A DNA stretch of 64,000 nucleotides from contig NZ_QIRF01000002.1 in NCBI RefSeq assembly GCF_003332825.1, positions 186,001 through 250,000 of the forward strand. The letters are read 5' to 3'. This DNA comes from Dyella sp. C9 (GTDB taxonomy: Bacteria > Pseudomonadota > Gammaproteobacteria > Xanthomonadales > Rhodanobacteraceae). The position numbers and the translations under genes are program-made. A model generated the notes under the pieces. The model was not told the DNA's origin and made no database searches. It saw only the letters and a list, made by a program, of their open reading frames with translations. Below, in pieces: positions 17,719-26,742 of the stretch (position 1 is its first letter; every line of letters begins with the position of its first letter).

Positions 17719-19161
17719 ATGGCCGCAACGATGGAATCCGCAGTGCCGAGCCTTCGCCGTGTACTCGGCACGTGGGACTTGATCCTGTTCAACATCGTGG
17801 CCATCGTGGCGCTGCGCTGGCTGTCGGTGGCGGCGCAAGTGGGGCCGTCGAGCCTCGCGTTGTGGCTACTCGGGCTGGTCGGCTTCTTCGTTCCGCTGGC
17901 GCTGGCGGTGCTCGACCTCAGCGCGCGCATCCCGGGCGAAGGCGGCCTGTACCTGTGGACCAAGGCCGCCTTTGGCGACATCCACGGCTTCATCGCGGGC
18001 TGGACCTACTGGGTCTCCAACCTCACCTATTTCCCGACCGCGCTGCTGTTCAGCGCCGGCATCTTCTTGCACATCGGCGACGCGCATTGGCAAAGCCACG
18101 CCAATGACGCCGGCTATAACCTGGGTTATTGCCTGGCCGTGCTGTGGCTGGCCACCGGGCTGGGCATCCTGGGGATGGAGCGCGCCAAGTGGCTGCAGAA
18201 CCTGGGCGGCATCGCCACCTGGTGCGCGGCGGCACTGATCCTGGCCGGCGGCGTGCTGGCAGCCCTGCGGTTCGGCAGCGCCACCGCGTTCACCACGGCG
18301 CAGCTATGGCCGGACTTCGGCAAGCTGTCGACGCTGGCCAGCCTGGCGACCATCGCGCTGGCCTTCCAGGGACTGGAACTGGGACCCATCATGGGCGGCG
18401 AAATCCGCGACCCGGCGAAGCAGATTCCCCGCGCCACACTCAGCTCCTGCGTGGTGATCGCGGCCATCTATATCGCGGGCACCGCGTCGCTGCTGGTGGC
18501 GCTGCCGGCCTCCACCATCGACATCATCAGCGGCATCCCGCAGGCGCTGTCCGCAATTGGCCAGCGCGTGCACCTGCCGTGGTTCGGCTCACTGACGGCG
18601 GCACTGGTTACCATCGGCACGGTGGGCGGCGTCACGGCGTGGATCACCGCCACCGCGCGCCTGCCGTTCGTGGTCGGCCTGGACCGCTACCTGCCCGCCG
18701 TGCTCGGCCGCCTGCATCCCCGCTTCGGCACGCCGCACGTGGCCCTGCTGGTGCAGGGCATGCTGACCTCGCTGATGCTGCTGGCCGCGCTGTCCGGATC
18801 CAGCATCCACGATGCGTACATCATCCTGATCGACATGACGGCCATCATGTCCCTGCTGCCACTGGCGTACATCCTGCTGGCCTACCCGCTGCTGCGCCGT
18901 CGCGCCCGGCGCCAGCGCGGCGAGGCGACGCTCGATGGCCGCATGCTCGTCGCATGGCTGGCCGGCCTGAGCGGCTTTGGCTTCGTCGTCCTGGCCGTGG
19001 TGACCTCGATGATCCCGCCGGCCGGCAGCACGCCTGCGCTGTTCCTGGCCAAGGTGGTGGGCGGCTCCGCCCTGCTGATCGCCATCGGCCTGATGTTCTA
19101 CCGGCATCATCGCGCCCTGCACAGGCGCCAGCCCGCCAACCCGGCCCCATCCCGGGCCTGA
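17719..19161 (+). CDS. APC-superfamily amino acid permease
   Basis: A 480-residue permease with about 12 hydrophobic spans. The N-terminal LILFNIVAIVALRWLSVAA and GGLYLWTKAAFGDIHGFIAGWTYWVSNL blocks and FQGLELGPIMGGEIRDPAKQIPRA place it in the amino acid-polyamine-organocation superfamily, close to the glutamate:GABA-type carriers. It lies 70 bp behind the MFS gene on the same strand, so it may be the last gene of the operon. Its substrate is not evident; a link to the amino-alcohol kinase/lyase pair upstream is only a thought. Confidence 0.85.
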   Translation: MAATMESAVPSLRRVLGTWDLILFNIVAIVALRWLSVAAQVGPSSLALWLLGLVGFFVPLALAVLDLSARIPGEGGLYLWTKAAFGDIHGFIAGWTYWVSNLTYFPTALLFSAGIFLHIGDAHWQSHANDAGYNLGYCLAVLWLATGLGILGMERAKWLQNLGGIATWCAAALILAGGVLAALRFGSATAFTTAQLWPDFGKLSTLASLATIALAFQGLELGPIMGGEIRDPAKQIPRATLSSCVVIAAIYIAGTASLLVALPASTIDIISGIPQALSAIGQRVHLPWFGSLTAALVTIGTVGGVTAWITATARLPFVVGLDRYLPAVLGRLHPRFGTPHVALLVQGMLTSLMLLAALSGSSIHDAYIILIDMTAIMSLLPLAYILLAYPLLRRRARRQRGEATLDGRMLVAWLAGLSGFGFVVLAVVTSMIPPAGSTPALFLAKVVGGSALLIAIGLMFYRHHRALHRRQPANPAPSRA

Positions 19162-19306
19162 GCGCCCGGTTCGTCCGGCGGGCGATGGCCCTGCCGCGCA
19201 GGCGCTTTTTCCAAATCGCACGATCCATCCCGGCCGGCCATGGCCGACGGACGCCGCCACTGCGGTCGCCACCGGCAGCCACCCTTGAATCCATACAAAA
19301 CCAATG

Positions 19307-19333
19307 TGCGGCCGCAGTGCCCGTGCGGCCGCA
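19307..19333. repeat. Twin TGCGGCCGCA palindromes, possible operon terminator
   Basis: Two copies of the 10-bp palindrome TGCGGCCGCA (19307-19316 and 19324-19333) are separated by 7 nt and can form one perfect 10-bp hairpin. No T-run follows; the sequence after it is A-rich, so on the plus strand a factor-independent terminator would be weak. Confidence 0.4.
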
Positions 19334-19418
19334 AAACGAATACAAAACACCGTTTTAAAAGTGAAAAATCGGCAAGTGAACGACCCCGGAGGCGGCCCGG
19401 CCTAGCACTAAAAATCTA

Positions 19419-19447
19419 TTGACACCCCAAAATTGTATGCATACTAT
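19419..19447 (+). promoter_or_regulatory. Consensus sigma-70 promoter of the AraC gene with internal palindrome
   Basis: TTGACA at 19419-19424, a 17-bp spacer and TACTAT at 19442-19447. The spacer end and the -10 carry the perfect palindrome GTATGCATAC (19435-19444), a position suited to a repressor. ATTGTATGCA here also occurs upstream of the MocR gene (21976-21985). Confidence 0.65.
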
Positions 19448-19520
19448 CCGCGACTTACCGCAACACAACTACCATCAATAGCAGGATTCGGATGGCTTGT
19501 CCGCCGGGAGGAAAGGACAG

Positions 19521-20549
19521 ATGCATCAGATCTACGCTCATGCGGGTCGCCCCCATGCCGCCCGGCATCGCACCCAGCACCCCATTCCGGCGCCCATGAC
19601 GCCCCATGCCAACGCCGTCCACGCGGAACGCGCGTGGCGGCAGCCGGATGTAGACATCGAGCGGGCTGACCGCGCGGTGATCGCCTCGCACTGGCTGGAG
19701 CACGGCACGCAACCGCGCGAACATACGGCGCAAGGTGCGCGTGGCTATTACGTGGCCAGCCTGTACATGCGCTCGACCCAGCTGTCGCTGAGCGCCGACG
19801 CCCACGAAGTGCATCGTGGCGAGCTGCGTGCGGGCAGTTTCCATGTGAGTGCGCCGGGCCAGCGCGTATGCGCGCGCTTCGAGGCCCCGTGCGAGATCCT
19901 TCACCTGCATCTGACCGAGACCTTCGTGCGCCGCATGGCCATCGCCGCGGATGCATTGCATTTGCTGGGCGTGATGGGAGAGGCCGCACCCACGCACGAT
20001 GGCGTGATCGAGCAACTGGGGCGCGCCCTGCTGGCCGCCGACGACAAGATGTGCGGCTGGCAGTACGCAGAGCGCGTCGCAGCGCCCATCATCACCCGAT
20101 ATTTCCACCTGCTCGGCCAGGCGCATCTGCAGGCGGCGGAACCGCGGCGCATTGCGCTTCCGCGCTGGCGCCTGCAGCGCGTCCACGCCCACGTGGAGCA
20201 GCACCTCGGCGGACCGGTGACCTTGTCGGACATGGCCACCGCGGCCGGCCTTTCACCCATGCACTTTGCGGCGCAGTTTCGCGTGGCGACAGGACAGCGT
20301 CCGCATGACTACCTGCTGCAATGCCGGGTGGATCGGGCCAAGACCTTGCTGGCCACGACCGATCGATCGCTGATCGACGTGACGCTGGAAGTGGGCTTCT
20401 GCACGCAGGCGCATTTCACCACGGTGTTCAAGCGCTTCACCGGTACCACGCCGCACCTGTGGCGCCGCCGCAACTACCATGGCACGCCGGCCGAAGCGAC
20501 GGCCGCGAGCGCAACGATCCACTCACTGCGTCCGGCCCGGCAGGCCTGA
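19521..20549 (+). CDS. AraC-family transcriptional regulator (paralogue 1)
   Basis: A 342-residue regulator. The C-terminal 110 residues hold both AraC helix-turn-helix units (LSDMATAAGLSPMHFAAQFR and DVTLEVGFCTQAHFTTVFKR). The N-terminal half is a divergent effector domain without a recognised motif. The start is the ATG at 19521 with GGGAGG 9 nt upstream; a TTG 24 nt earlier is less likely. It is nearly contiguous (4 nt) and convergent with the MocR gene. Its DNA-binding domain closely matches those encoded at 29558 and 36198. Confidence 0.88.
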   Translation: MHQIYAHAGRPHAARHRTQHPIPAPMTPHANAVHAERAWRQPDVDIERADRAVIASHWLEHGTQPREHTAQGARGYYVASLYMRSTQLSLSADAHEVHRGELRAGSFHVSAPGQRVCARFEAPCEILHLHLTETFVRRMAIAADALHLLGVMGEAAPTHDGVIEQLGRALLAADDKMCGWQYAERVAAPIITRYFHLLGQAHLQAAEPRRIALPRWRLQRVHAHVEQHLGGPVTLSDMATAAGLSPMHFAAQFRVATGQRPHDYLLQCRVDRAKTLLATTDRSLIDVTLEVGFCTQAHFTTVFKRFTGTTPHLWRRRNYHGTPAEATAASATIHSLRPARQA

Positions 20550-20553
20550 GGAC

Positions 20554-21945
20554 TCAGAAGCCGGTCGACGACATCGTCGGCCATTGGGTGAGCAGCTCGG
20601 ACACCATGCCGAGGCCATGGCTGAGCTGTTCGCGCGTCTCCGGCACACCCAGCGCCAGGCGCACGCCTTCCGGGCCCGGCCCCACGCTGAAGGCTTCGCG
20701 GCCAACCACGCCCAGGCCGGCGTTGCGCAACCCACCCACGAACTCGCCGCTGGTCCACGGCTCAGGCAGGCGCAGCCACACATGGAAGCCCTCGCCCGGC
20801 ATCAGCAGCTGCGACGCGGGCAACAGCCGAGCCGCCATCGCCCGCCGCTCGGCAGCCTCCGCGCGAATGGCCCGAAGCACCTGTCGCGCGGTGCCGTCCT
20901 CGATCCAGCACGAACCCACTGCAGCACTGAGCGCCGACACCGTGCCGGACGTGGCCCTCATCACCGAGGTGAGTCGCGCCGCCGACCAGGCGTCGGGCGT
21001 CAGCAGGTAGGACACCACCAGCCCCGCCGACAGGCATTTGGCCAGGCCGGCGATGTGGTAGGTGAGGCCCGGCGCCAACGCCGCCAGCGGCGGCGGGACG
21101 TTCTCCGGCAACGAGCCGTAGTCGTCGTCCTCGATGATGGTGAGATTGTGGCGCTGGGCTACGGCCACCACCTCCTCGCGGCGTGCCAGCGACATGGTGA
21201 TGGCGGTGGGGTTGTGCAGCGTGGACATGCAGTAGAACGCCTTGGGGTGTTCGGACTGGCACACTGCATCGAGCGCATCGGGATCCACGCCCTGTTCGTC
21301 CATCGCCACCGGCACCAGGCGGATCCGCAGCAAGGCCGCCAGCGCACGCACGCCAGGATGGGTCAGCGATTCCACCGCAAGGGTGTCGCCCGGCGAGAGC
21401 AGCATGCTCATCACCGCGTGCAGGCTGCCCTGCGAGCCCGCCCCCACCAGCACCCGGTCGGGCGTTGCATTGGGAATGCGCTGCGCCAGCCAGCGCGCGC
21501 CCACATCGCGGTCATAGGGCACGCCGCCGGGAGGCTGGTAACGCATCAGCAGCTCCATGCCACGCGCTTCCACCTCGCGCATGCTCCGCCACATGCGCCC
21601 GAGCAGGGCCTCGTCCTGGAACGCGGGCGGGGGGTTCATGCTCATCTCCACCCCACCCACGGTGACCGTGCGCGGCGGCGGCAGCGGCCGTCGGCGCACG
21701 AACGTGCCCCGCCCCACCTCCGTGTCCACCAGTTCGCGTCGTGCCGCCTCGGTGTAGGCACGCGTCACCGTGGTGAAGTCGATGCCCAGCCAGTCGGCCA
21801 GGGCGCGCATCGGCGGCAGGCGGTCGCCAGGCGAAAGGCGCCCCGCCTGGATGTCCTCGCCGATCGCATTGGCGATAGCCAGGTACATCGGGCCGCAGTT
21901 GGCGGGCAGCCGCGGCGTCCAGCTCAGTTGGCGAAGCTTGGCCAT
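20554..21945 (-). CDS. MocR/PdxR-type GntR regulator with aminotransferase domain
   Basis: A 463-residue protein with an N-terminal GntR winged helix (GDRLPPMRALADWLGIDFTTVTRAY, residues about 40-65) and a C-terminal fold-type I aminotransferase-like domain. Lys303 in GLAKCLSAGLVVSY is the PLP-binding lysine, and STLHNPTAIT and IIEDDDYGSL are the usual cofactor-contact blocks. The start is the ATG at 21945. MocR proteins typically control a divergent gene; here the divergent neighbour is a small membrane protein and a lipase-like lipoprotein. A pair of direct repeats upstream is its likely operator. Confidence 0.9.
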   Translation of the reverse strand: MAKLRQLSWTPRLPANCGPMYLAIANAIGEDIQAGRLSPGDRLPPMRALADWLGIDFTTVTRAYTEAARRELVDTEVGRGTFVRRRPLPPPRTVTVGGVEMSMNPPPAFQDEALLGRMWRSMREVEARGMELLMRYQPPGGVPYDRDVGARWLAQRIPNATPDRVLVGAGSQGSLHAVMSMLLSPGDTLAVESLTHPGVRALAALLRIRLVPVAMDEQGVDPDALDAVCQSEHPKAFYCMSTLHNPTAITMSLARREEVVAVAQRHNLTIIEDDDYGSLPENVPPPLAALAPGLTYHIAGLAKCLSAGLVVSYLLTPDAWSAARLTSVMRATSGTVSALSAAVGSCWIEDGTARQVLRAIRAEAAERRAMAARLLPASQLLMPGEGFHVWLRLPEPWTSGEFVGGLRNAGLGVVGREAFSVGPGPEGVRLALGVPETREQLSHGLGMVSELLTQWPTMSSTGF

Positions 21946-21956
21946 CACGCATCCAG

Positions 21957-21991
21957 TGTATGGATCATGTGTTGCATTGTATGCACCACAT
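21957..21991 (-). promoter_or_regulatory. Direct repeats spaced by 21 bp: candidate MocR operator
   Basis: TGTATGGATCATGT (21957-21970) and TGTATGCACCACAT (21978-21991) are direct repeats with starts 21 bp apart, two helical turns. Direct repeats in this geometry are typical of MocR-family binding sites. They sit 12 bp before the MocR start in the divergent promoter region 21946-22170. Confidence 0.6.
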
Positions 21992-22170
21992 CGGCCAAGT
22001 CCAGTCAAACAGAGCGCTGGCACGAGCGCCGTTCGTTTTGAAAACCGCGCCTGCATTCGTGAAATACGCGCAGGCACGCGCTGCGCACAATGCCACCCCA
22101 TCAACGACCGCTCTCCCGATGACCCGGGAGACAAGGCTGACCTCCCACGACACCGATACCGAACCCGACC

Positions 22171-22557
22171 ATGAGCACATCCCGCCGGCTGTACCCCGCC
22201 TCCGTCACCCCGCTGCCCGTCCGCACCCGCGTGCCAGGTCCCCGCACCCTCGACGACGACATCTGCGTGCATATCTTCACCTCGTCCTCGGTGATGGTGG
22301 GCGTGTGCCTCACCGTGGTGGGCATCTTGCGCGTGGTGATTGCGCTGCGCAGCGAAAACGTCATCGGTGACGACCTGCTGGCCGTGAACGCGATGGTGTA
22401 CCTGGCGGCGGCGCTGCTCTCCTACGCTGGCCTGCGCACGCGCAGTCACCGGCGCAATCACCGGCTGGAATACGCCGCCGACCTGGTTTTCATCGCCGGC
22501 ATGATCTTCACGGTGATCAATACGGGTTTCATCACCTGGGCCATGGCGATTGGATGA
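22171..22557 (+). CDS. Small integral membrane protein, function unknown
   Basis: A 128-residue protein with three hydrophobic spans (about residues 40-60, 70-88 and 106-126) and a basic loop THSHRRNHRLEY-like region between the second and third. I do not recognise the family with certainty. Its stop overlaps the start of the following lipoprotein gene as ATGA, so the two are an operon, divergent from MocR. Confidence 0.7.
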   Translation: MSTSRRLYPASVTPLPVRTRVPGPRTLDDDICVHIFTSSSVMVGVCLTVVGILRVVIALRSENVIGDDLLAVNAMVYLAAALLSYAGLRTRSHRRNHRLEYAADLVFIAGMIFTVINTGFITWAMAIG

Positions 22558-23777
22558 TCCGTATGGTTCGCCTGCGTCGCCTGCTTGTCGCCGCCATCGC
22601 GGCATCGGTGCTCGGCATGACCGGCATCTCCCTGACCGGCTGCCCCCAGCTCGGCAACGATGTACGCGCCGAGGGCGCGTTCTACAGCTACCAGCCCGAT
22701 CAGGCCAAAGGGCCGCCCGGCTCGCTGATCCGCATCGAATCCATGGCCGGGGCGCCGCTGGGCGCCACCGCTTATCGCGTGCTCTATCGATCCACTGGCG
22801 TGCACGGCGAACCCATCGCCGTGTCCGGCGTGGTGGTGATACCGGCGGGACTGGCGCCAGCCGGTGGCCGTCCGATCGTGGCATGGGCGCACCCGACGAC
22901 CGGGGTGGCGTCGCGCTGTGCGCCATCCGAGGCGCACTTCGTGTTCCAGACCATGATGGGCCTGCGCGACATGGTGCGGCATGGTTACATCGTGGCGGCC
23001 ACCGATTACCCGGGCCTCGGCACCGCCGGGCCGCATCCCTACCTGGTGGGGGCCAGCGAGGCACACGCCGTGATCGACGCCGTGCGTGCCGCCAGGCAGT
23101 TGCCCGACGCGCAGGCAGGAAACCGCTACGCCGTGTGGGGCCACTCGCAGGGTGGCCAGGCCGCGCTGTTCACCGGCATCCTCTCAGGCAGCTACGCGCC
23201 GGAGCTGCATCTGCTGGGCGTGGCCGCCGCCGCACCCGCTACCGACCTGACGGCGCTGCTGCGCGACGATGCCGATACCGATGGAGGCCGCAATGTCACC
23301 GCCATGACGCTATGGTCATGGCAGCGCGTGTTCGGCACGCCCATCGACGGCGTGGTACAGCCGGCGGCCATGCCCGCCGTCGACGCGCTCTCCAGCGAAT
23401 GCATCGAATCGGTCAAGGACATGGTGGAACGCCACTACTCGCAGCAGCCGCTGCAGAAGCAGTTTCTGTCCGTGCCGGACATCACCCGCATCGAGCCGTG
23501 GAAGTCCCTGCTGGCGGCGAATGTCGCCAGCACCCTGCCCGGTAACGTTCCGGTGCTGATTACCCAAGGCGCGGCCGATCGCCTTGTGCTGCCGCAGGTC
23601 ACGCGAAACTACGTGCAGCGTCTGTGCGATGCGGGGAGCCACGTGCAGTATGTTGAAATGCCTGGCGTGCATCACGGATTCATCGGCAGCGACAGTGCCG
23701 TGCAGGCAGTCAACTGGATGAGCGATCGCTTCAACGGCAAAGCGGCACCGGACAATTGCCCCGCACCGTCGCACTGA
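22554..23777 (+). CDS. Secretory-lipase-like alpha/beta hydrolase, predicted lipoprotein
   Basis: A 407-residue alpha/beta hydrolase. The N-terminus has a hydrophobic signal with LTGC as lipobox, so it is probably membrane-anchored. AWAHPTTGVASRCAPS is the oxyanion region, GHSQGGQAAL holds the nucleophilic Ser, and ITQGAADRLVLP and MPGVHHGFIG supply the likely Asp and His. The pattern resembles the secretory lipase family known from fungi and found in some proteobacteria. Substrate unknown; triacylglycerol or aryl ester activity is the family expectation. Confidence 0.82.
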   Translation: MIRMVRLRRLLVAAIAASVLGMTGISLTGCPQLGNDVRAEGAFYSYQPDQAKGPPGSLIRIESMAGAPLGATAYRVLYRSTGVHGEPIAVSGVVVIPAGLAPAGGRPIVAWAHPTTGVASRCAPSEAHFVFQTMMGLRDMVRHGYIVAATDYPGLGTAGPHPYLVGASEAHAVIDAVRAARQLPDAQAGNRYAVWGHSQGGQAALFTGILSGSYAPELHLLGVAAAAPATDLTALLRDDADTDGGRNVTAMTLWSWQRVFGTPIDGVVQPAAMPAVDALSSECIESVKDMVERHYSQQPLQKQFLSVPDITRIEPWKSLLAANVASTLPGNVPVLITQGAADRLVLPQVTRNYVQRLCDAGSHVQYVEMPGVHHGFIGSDSAVQAVNWMSDRFNGKAAPDNCPAPSH

Positions 23778-23797
23778 ACTTCCATCCCATCACTTGA

Positions 23798-23822
23798 AAG
23801 GGCGCCCTCCCGGGGCGCCCTT
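23798..23822. terminator. Bidirectional terminator hairpin
   Basis: AAGGGCGCC, a 7-nt loop, GGCGCCCTT: a perfect 9-bp stem exactly between two convergent genes that end at 23777 and 23827. The AA/TT ends give a short U-run in each direction. Confidence 0.75.
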
Positions 23823-23826
23823 CGCA

Positions 23827-24201
23827 TTACTTGGCGATGCAGCCACGCAGTACGGGGCGGTTGGGATCCACACGTGCGTCGTACAAGTCGCCGCCACGGC
23901 CCTTGTTCCACCATGTCATGAAACCGGCCTGGTAGCGCACGCCATCGGCCGACATGGTGTTGACCATCAGCGTCGGCACGCCCTGCAGCGACATCAACGC
24001 AAAGCTCTGCCCGTTGTTGCCGTTGAAGTAGGTCACCTTGAGGCTTTTTCCGCCGGGGCAGCGGTAGACCGCGTCGATCGCGCGGTCGATCTGTATCTGC
24101 GGCACCACCAGCGGAGCGGCCCAGGCCTGCACGCTGGTAGCGAGGGAAGCAACCGCCAGCAACATTCGGCGGCGACGGGCAAGGAGACATTTCAGATTCA
24201 T
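23827..24201 (-). CDS. MliC-family (C-type lysozyme inhibitor-like) exported protein
   Basis: A 124-residue protein with an Arg-rich n-region, a hydrophobic signal segment ending near AWA, and a mature domain that reads VYRCPGGKSLKVTYFNGNNG, then ADGVRYQAGFMTWWNKG and a final RGC. That is the order of the MliC/PliC domain (YxCxGG, SASGxRYxxxxxxWWxKG). It probably works in the periplasm and protects peptidoglycan from host or competitor lysozyme. No lipobox is seen, so it looks like a soluble form. Start ATG at 24201 overlaps the esterase stop (ATGA). Confidence 0.82.
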   Translation of the reverse strand: MNLKCLLARRRRMLLAVASLATSVQAWAAPLVVPQIQIDRAIDAVYRCPGGKSLKVTYFNGNNGQSFALMSLQGVPTLMVNTMSADGVRYQAGFMTWWNKGRGGDLYDARVDPNRPVLRGCIAK

Positions 24202-25874
24202 CGAACGGCGACCTCGGAGGGATTGGGGGTGGCTTCGCCCGGGCGGGCGACCGCGTACATCTGCCAGGCCATTTGCTTGAGCAGTGCGTTCGGGTCGCTG
24301 CCCTGGGCGTAAAGGTCCATGTGGGCCTTGTTGGGGAGAAAGCGGATGTCGGTACGAGCATGCAGGGTGTCCAGCACGTCCTTGAAGCGATGCACGGCGC
24401 CGTCGAGATACCAAGTGTCGTCCGTACCCACGGCAATGTGGATCTTGCCGTCGAGGTCGGCCTTCAGCGCCGGCCAGTGCTGCCGCACGTAGCGCGCGAT
24501 GTCGTAATGCTCGACCCAGTAGTCGCGCACCTGCGGATCGATATCGCCGGTGGCGCGATCGAACAACGGCATGGGCGCGCCGTCCACGCCGCGCGGCGAG
24601 AACACCCACTCGTAGGAGGACAGCTGGCCGCCGCAGGGCCCGAGCACGCGCTCCAGTTGCGCGGCATCCGCAAACGAACCTTCGGCGTGGAAATGCACGC
24701 GGTCGATCGGCCACGGCGTACCGTCGGCGCGGCGATACAGGTTCACCTTCGGTGCGTACAGGTCGACACCGGAGAAATCGTGGAAGTCCACCGGATCGGG
24801 CGAGGTGGACCAGGTGCCGCCGAACATTTTCGGGTAATGCGTCTGCAGCCACAGCGTGGCCCAGCCGCCGGACGAGTGCCCGGTGAGGAACCGCCCGCTG
24901 GCCTGGCCATCCATGCGATAGCGCGCCTCCAGCCAGGGAATCAGCTCGCCGGTGAGTGCGCTGCCCCACGGCCCGTTGTTGACCGAGTCGGCGAACTCCT
25001 GGGTACCGGTGGGACCGGACTGATCCAGGAACACCCAGATCATCGGCGGCATGCTGCCCTGCTTCATCGCCAGGTGCACGTTGACCACGTCATCCACCAG
25101 GGTGTTTTCATCGCCGCCATATCCATGCGTGAAATACACGGTGGGATAGCGACGGCCGGGATCGTGGCCATAGCCCGGCGGCAACAGCACCCAGCCCCGC
25201 ATGACCGTGGAGCGTCCCCAGAACGCGGACAGCCGCGGGCTGGTGTAATCCAGCTTCACCGCGTCGTGTCGCGCCAGCGCGGCATCCGCGCGAACCTCGG
25301 GACGCTCCCACGGCAACGACCACGGCTCCGGGTTGGAGCGCACTGCGTCCAGCTTGAGCACTGGCGGCGTGATCGCCGGCAGGGTCACGCTCACCACGCG
25401 GCTCATCAGGTCGCCGGTGTCGCGGCCGCTATAGTTGTAATTGTGGTCCTGGTCCAGCACCGCCTGCACCAGGTACTCGCCGGGGGGCAGATGCGAGAAG
25501 CCGGTGGGAAAGGCCAGCGCATCGGTGTCGATCTCCACCGTCTGCCCCGGCGCCAGCCGTGCTATCTCGCGGGCGGCGACGGCGGCCTTGTCGGGATGCC
25601 AGGCATCGGCGTCCACCTCGGTGACCACTGCGCCTTTCGCGGCGGCGCGCGCCGGACCCGCCAACGTCGCAAACAGCAGCAGTCGCCCGGATACCGGCCG
25701 CGTGGCCGCCCCACCCAGCTGCACCTGGAAGATCGGCGGCTTGCGTTCCGCCTGCCACAGCAAGGCCATGCGTACGGCCACGGCGACAACCAGCACCAGC
25801 AGCAAGGCGCTGATGACCAGCAGCTTGCCCACTGGCAACGGCGAAGAGCGAACGGGGCGACGAAGCACGATCAT
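24198..25874 (-). CDS. Membrane-anchored esterase-D-type alpha/beta hydrolase
   Basis: A 558-residue protein with one N-terminal membrane segment (residues about 17-37), an accessory beta-rich domain of roughly 150 residues and a C-terminal esterase domain: YPTVYFTHGYGGDE, FLTGHSSGGWATLWL with the nucleophilic Ser, and GTDDTWYL plus PNKAHMDLY as candidates for the acid and His. It is probably periplasmic and tethered to the inner membrane. It starts 2 nt after the upstream MarC-type gene and overlaps the lysozyme-inhibitor gene, so the three form one transcription unit. Substrate unknown. Confidence 0.82.
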   Translation of the reverse strand: MIVLRRPVRSSPLPVGKLLVISALLLVLVVAVAVRMALLWQAERKPPIFQVQLGGAATRPVSGRLLLFATLAGPARAAAKGAVVTEVDADAWHPDKAAVAAREIARLAPGQTVEIDTDALAFPTGFSHLPPGEYLVQAVLDQDHNYNYSGRDTGDLMSRVVSVTLPAITPPVLKLDAVRSNPEPWSLPWERPEVRADAALARHDAVKLDYTSPRLSAFWGRSTVMRGWVLLPPGYGHDPGRRYPTVYFTHGYGGDENTLVDDVVNVHLAMKQGSMPPMIWVFLDQSGPTGTQEFADSVNNGPWGSALTGELIPWLEARYRMDGQASGRFLTGHSSGGWATLWLQTHYPKMFGGTWSTSPDPVDFHDFSGVDLYAPKVNLYRRADGTPWPIDRVHFHAEGSFADAAQLERVLGPCGGQLSSYEWVFSPRGVDGAPMPLFDRATGDIDPQVRDYWVEHYDIARYVRQHWPALKADLDGKIHIAVGTDDTWYLDGAVHRFKDVLDTLHARTDIRFLPNKAHMDLYAQGSDPNALLKQMAWQMYAVARPGEATPNPSEVAVR

Positions 25875-25876
25875 GG

Positions 25877-26545
25877 CTAATCGACCAGATGCATCGGCCC
25901 CAGCAGGCCGCTGATGCCGGCCCACAGGATCTGCACGCCGATGCAGAAGATGACGAAGGCGAACAGTCGCATCACCACCTGCGTACCTACTTCGCCGAGC
26001 ACGCGCTGTGCACGGCATGCGTAACGCACGCACAGGTAGATGCACACACTGAGCAGCAACAGCCCGGCGCCCACGCCGGCCAGATGCACCGGCAGGGGGC
26101 CCTGCTCCGGTGAACTGGTTCCCAGCGCAATCGCCACCGCGATCGCGCCGGGCCCCACCGTCATGGGCAGGGTCAAGGGGTAGAACGCACGGATGCGCAA
26201 CGCGTGCACATCCAACCCCTCACGTTCGACCGCAGCCACCCCTTCGACCGATTGCAGCAGTCGCCAACCGGCCATGGCCACGATCAGGCCACCTGCCACG
26301 CGCAGCACCGCCACCGAGATGCCGAAGAACTTGAGCACGTAAGCACCCAGCAACAGCGATGCGGCCAATAGAACCACGCTGTTGACGGTGATGCACCGCG
26401 CCAGGTCCGCGCGCTCGCGTTCACTGGCCTGCGGCATCATGCCAAGCACGATGAAGCCCACCGCCGGCGGGTTGATGATGGGAAACAGGCTGGCGACGAT
26501 CAGTAACGACGTCTTGATGAACTCGTGGAACACGGCGGCGTCCAT
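25877..26545 (-). CDS. MarC-family integral membrane protein
   Basis: A 222-residue protein with six hydrophobic spans. FPIINPPAVGFIVLGM near the N-terminus and FYPLTLPMTVGPGAIAVAIAL in the middle are the two NPxG/PxTxGPG repeats of the MarC (UPF0056) family. The biochemical role of MarC proteins is not settled. First gene of the MarC-esterase-MliC unit. Confidence 0.9.
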   Translation of the reverse strand: MDAAVFHEFIKTSLLIVASLFPIINPPAVGFIVLGMMPQASERERADLARCITVNSVVLLAASLLLGAYVLKFFGISVAVLRVAGGLIVAMAGWRLLQSVEGVAAVEREGLDVHALRIRAFYPLTLPMTVGPGAIAVAIALGTSSPEQGPLPVHLAGVGAGLLLLSVCIYLCVRYACRAQRVLGEVGTQVVMRLFAFVIFCIGVQILWAGISGLLGPMHLVD

Positions 26546-26742
26546 CGCATGGAATGGTCGCCCATGCTCTTAGTCATCGGCATGGCCGGATTTCCGCATG
26601 CCACGCACGATTTCCAATTCGAACGATGACCCGACCACCCCGCGCAGCCATCCGGGCTTTTAGGCAAAACCCATGCGTTCGGGCAACGCGCGCGCGCGGC
26701 ACACGGACAATCTTCCTCGCACCCATCCATTGGAGAAGTCTC

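Larger units (their letters stand above)
19162..19520. other. Intergenic region: hairpin and AraC promoter
   Basis: No gene is seen. The stretch ends the galactose operon, carries the TGCGGCCGCA inverted pair at 19307-19333, and then turns AT-rich into the promoter of the AraC gene. Confidence 0.6.

Noticed and set aside
16059..17993. 644-codon open frame antisense to the MFS sugar transporter
   Set aside because: Gln/His/Arg-rich shadow of the transporter.
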